Source of the DNA: CALALP01 sp041855735
GTDB lineage: Bacteria > Bacillota > Clostridia > Lachnospirales > Lachnospiraceae
Assembly: GCA_041855735.1 (NCBI GenBank)
Contig: JBHAEV010000078.1
Coordinates: 1 to 13,651 of the forward strand
Direction of reading: 5' to 3'
Length of the DNA stretch: 13,651 bases
Shown: positions 13,201 through 13,651 of the stretch, piece after piece
Layout of the letters: each line of letters starts with the position of its first letter
How positions within the stretch are numbered: position 1 is the stretch's first letter
Notes under the pieces: generated by a model
Databases searched by the model: none
Told to the model about the DNA's origin: nothing
What the model saw: the letters and a program-made list of their open reading frames with translations, nothing else
Program-made: the position numbers and the translations under genes

Positions 13201-13651
13201 CATCACCGCAGACCCAAAACACACCGGTAACATTCACCGCAAATGCGGCCGGCGGAGTCGGAAATCTGAAGTATCGATTCAGCAAGGTGGAAGGAGCCGT
13301 CGCCTCCTCCTCCAACGCCCAAGCCATATACAGCGTGATTCAAGATTTCAGCGACAGCAACACTCTGACACTCACATCGGATGAAGCGAAGACCTACACC
13401 ATCAAAGTGGAGGTAAAGGACAGTTCCTCGGACTACCATTACACCGATACAACCGCTGCATTTGCCGGTACATCCATCGTCTTTGCATGGGAAGCGGATC
13501 CGAACGAACCGGCGCAGCCTCCGGTGAACCCGAGTGATCCGACGCAGCCTCCGGTAAGTCCGGGCAATCCGACGCAGCCTCCGGTGAACCCGAGTGATCC
13601 GGCGCAGCCGAGCAATCCGACGCAGCCGGCGAATCCGGGCAATCCGACACA
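10236..13651 (+). CDS. Secreted multimodular GH13 alpha-amylase with CBM26-like modules (3' end beyond window)
   Basis: The visible 1138 residues form a secreted starch-degrading enzyme cleaving alpha-1,4-glucan. A signal peptide has a long basic n-region, a hydrophobic core (24-37) and likely cleavage after TAYA (52-55). The GH13 catalytic domain has DVVPNH (172-177), LADVNTENP (region V), GFRYDTGKH with nucleophile D271, YGEI with acid E322, and ESHD with D399. A beta domain ends near 550, followed by a small beta-rich region (about 558-640). Then come two similar pairs: CBM26-like (about 643-730, YDVYF; and 866-960, YDVYF) plus Ig-like (766-855; 982-1085). A proline-rich tail starts at 1089. 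Any cell-wall anchor would lie off the window. An in-frame TGA directly before 10236 fixes the earliest start; AGAAGTG upstream is a weak ribosome-binding site, and ATG 10242 is an alternative. Related enzymes are known from Butyrivibrio and Roseburia. Confidence 0.93.
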   Translation, partial: MKMKTKSKNTHSILNFRKHIFRKVLAFGLSVSLLAAYPLYPNSGNPGFDSLTAYANGTNVPNKEKLIKNGTILHCFSWSFDTIREKLPDIKAAGYTAIQTSPVNAVARGKDTQMKLMGTNPDTGNHDGEYGAWYWHYQPTDWKIGNWQLGSKEQFTAMVEEADRLGIQVLVDVVPNHTTPLLDQISPDFVNAVGGWDDMYHENAHVDVSLPLKTNNSTAGTIRHFNDRLECTSKSLLTLADVNTENPSFQAYYLNYLNELIDIGVDGFRYDTGKHIALPSDPRDPKTAKEGQTNDFWEVATGRQSVNGVTLKDKDNLFIYGEILQDTSVSDTGYTKYVYMTASNYGKTLRSKLAVGNSYDEHYPGVSADLDNVSLNAGELTGWSHANPDKIVTWVESHDTYFNEGESAHLSDQKIRFGWAAIAAREKGTPLFFSRPAGSDGWNNRFGNNVLGVAGNDEFMHPEVREVNLFRQAMGGQPEYLRSHWDGKVYQIDRGTEGSVIINADIERDVTLPTTMAVGNYKDHVSGEVFQVVQNGNERLLQGKLKAGAVAVIYKADAELNAVNSINKPFFFDQHTEVTLTAQNTVNNRYITSNGKSGSFTSGDKVLLTSSAENTAFIILTGTKSDGTQIEKRVEFSRIQPLYDVYFEKHDSWTDVGMHAYAENGPTTQWPGIAMVPLGHNLYGAKIPEDILNARGNTMLIFANVRNAGGTLTSLGDQDPGSGSGFFLYDETKFTPYFYDKDVQEHSERWKPIHLDFVHNFQPLIVNLEADNHNPVEGEAVSFTASVSGGNSNGSTAGYRFKFTVIQNGQEEVVQNFSENPVFSWAKPLSGNAYIKVEANDSFSDAATKTIALHWSAKEDIAFDRNYDVYFQKPAGWRRNSIHVYAYKPSGSGVTELSAWPGEPMTYIDGDVYGYKLPEDKKDYLVIFNDAENGADSSKQQYPYDGQPGLPAIKGGSMYLESFGNLESKAWRMVAKDPIQHVTLTASAASPQTQNTPVTFTANAAGGVGNLKYRFSKVEGAVASSSNAQAIYSVIQDFSDSNTLTLTSDEAKTYTIKVEVKDSSSDYHYTDTTAAFAGTSIVFAWEADPNEPAQPPVNPSDPTQPPVSPGNPTQPPVNPSDPAQPSNPTQPANPGNPT
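13500..13651 (+). repeat. Proline-rich tandem repeats at the amylase C-terminus
   Basis: Three 30-base units (13509-13538, 13539-13568, 13569-13598) code for decapeptides of the form P[AT]QPPV[NS]P[SG][DN]. Shorter variants of 18 and 27 bases follow (13599-13643), and the array continues past the right edge. Such Pro-rich stretches usually span the cell wall or link modules in surface enzymes. Copy number may vary between strains or be misassembled. Confidence 0.85.

Noticed and set aside
13402..13650. Minus-strand frames rich in Ser/Pro/Asp or Gly at the right edge
   Set aside because: They are shadows of the proline-rich repeat of the amylase.

Overview
The window looks like chromosomal DNA of a low-to-mid GC anaerobic Firmicute, most likely a clostridium of the Lachnospiraceae type. 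The evidence is the set of proteins it encodes. There is a rhomboid-like membrane protein with a C-terminal zinc ribbon, a lineage-typical variant of diaminopimelate decarboxylase, a very large fused 2-hydroxyacyl-CoA dehydratase activase, and a multimodular secreted alpha-amylase with starch-binding modules. Ribosome-binding sites are GAGG-like, promoters are sigma-A-like, and intergenic DNA is AT-rich. The genus cannot be named from the sequence alone.

Layout, left to right. Bases 1-132 (minus strand) are the 5' end of a group II intron resembling class IIC, running off the left edge. It lies just after a 15-bp perfect hairpin that ends a small secreted leucine-rich-repeat (BspA-type) gene (178-1095, minus). 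Next come lysA (1369-2640, minus) and pyk (2637-4073, minus), which overlap by ATGA and end at a strong terminator at 1319-1345. Upstream is a rhomboid-fold membrane protein with no visible catalytic serine (4174-4980, minus). Bases 4981-5310 form a divergent promoter region. On the plus strand follows a 1524-residue activase (5311-9885) with two ATPase domains and HgdB-like C-terminal regions; its linker carries a hexapeptide minisatellite. It ends at tandem hairpins. An AT-rich spacer then holds a near-perfect promoter with a palindrome between -35 and -10. This promoter drives a large secreted GH13 alpha-amylase (10236 to the right edge, incomplete) with a tandemly duplicated CBM26-like/Ig-like module pair and a proline-rich repeat tail.

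The genes do not form one pathway. They make three units: a housekeeping block (rhomboid-like, pyk, lysA) in which glycolysis and lysine synthesis are translationally coupled; a stand-alone activase with its own promoter and terminator; and a separately controlled extracellular starch-degradation gene. I do not see a clearly new defence or mobile system. The points most worth a second look are the intron-terminator junction, the expanded cysteine-containing linker of the activase, the promoter palindrome of the amylase and the zinc-ribbon pseudo-rhomboid.
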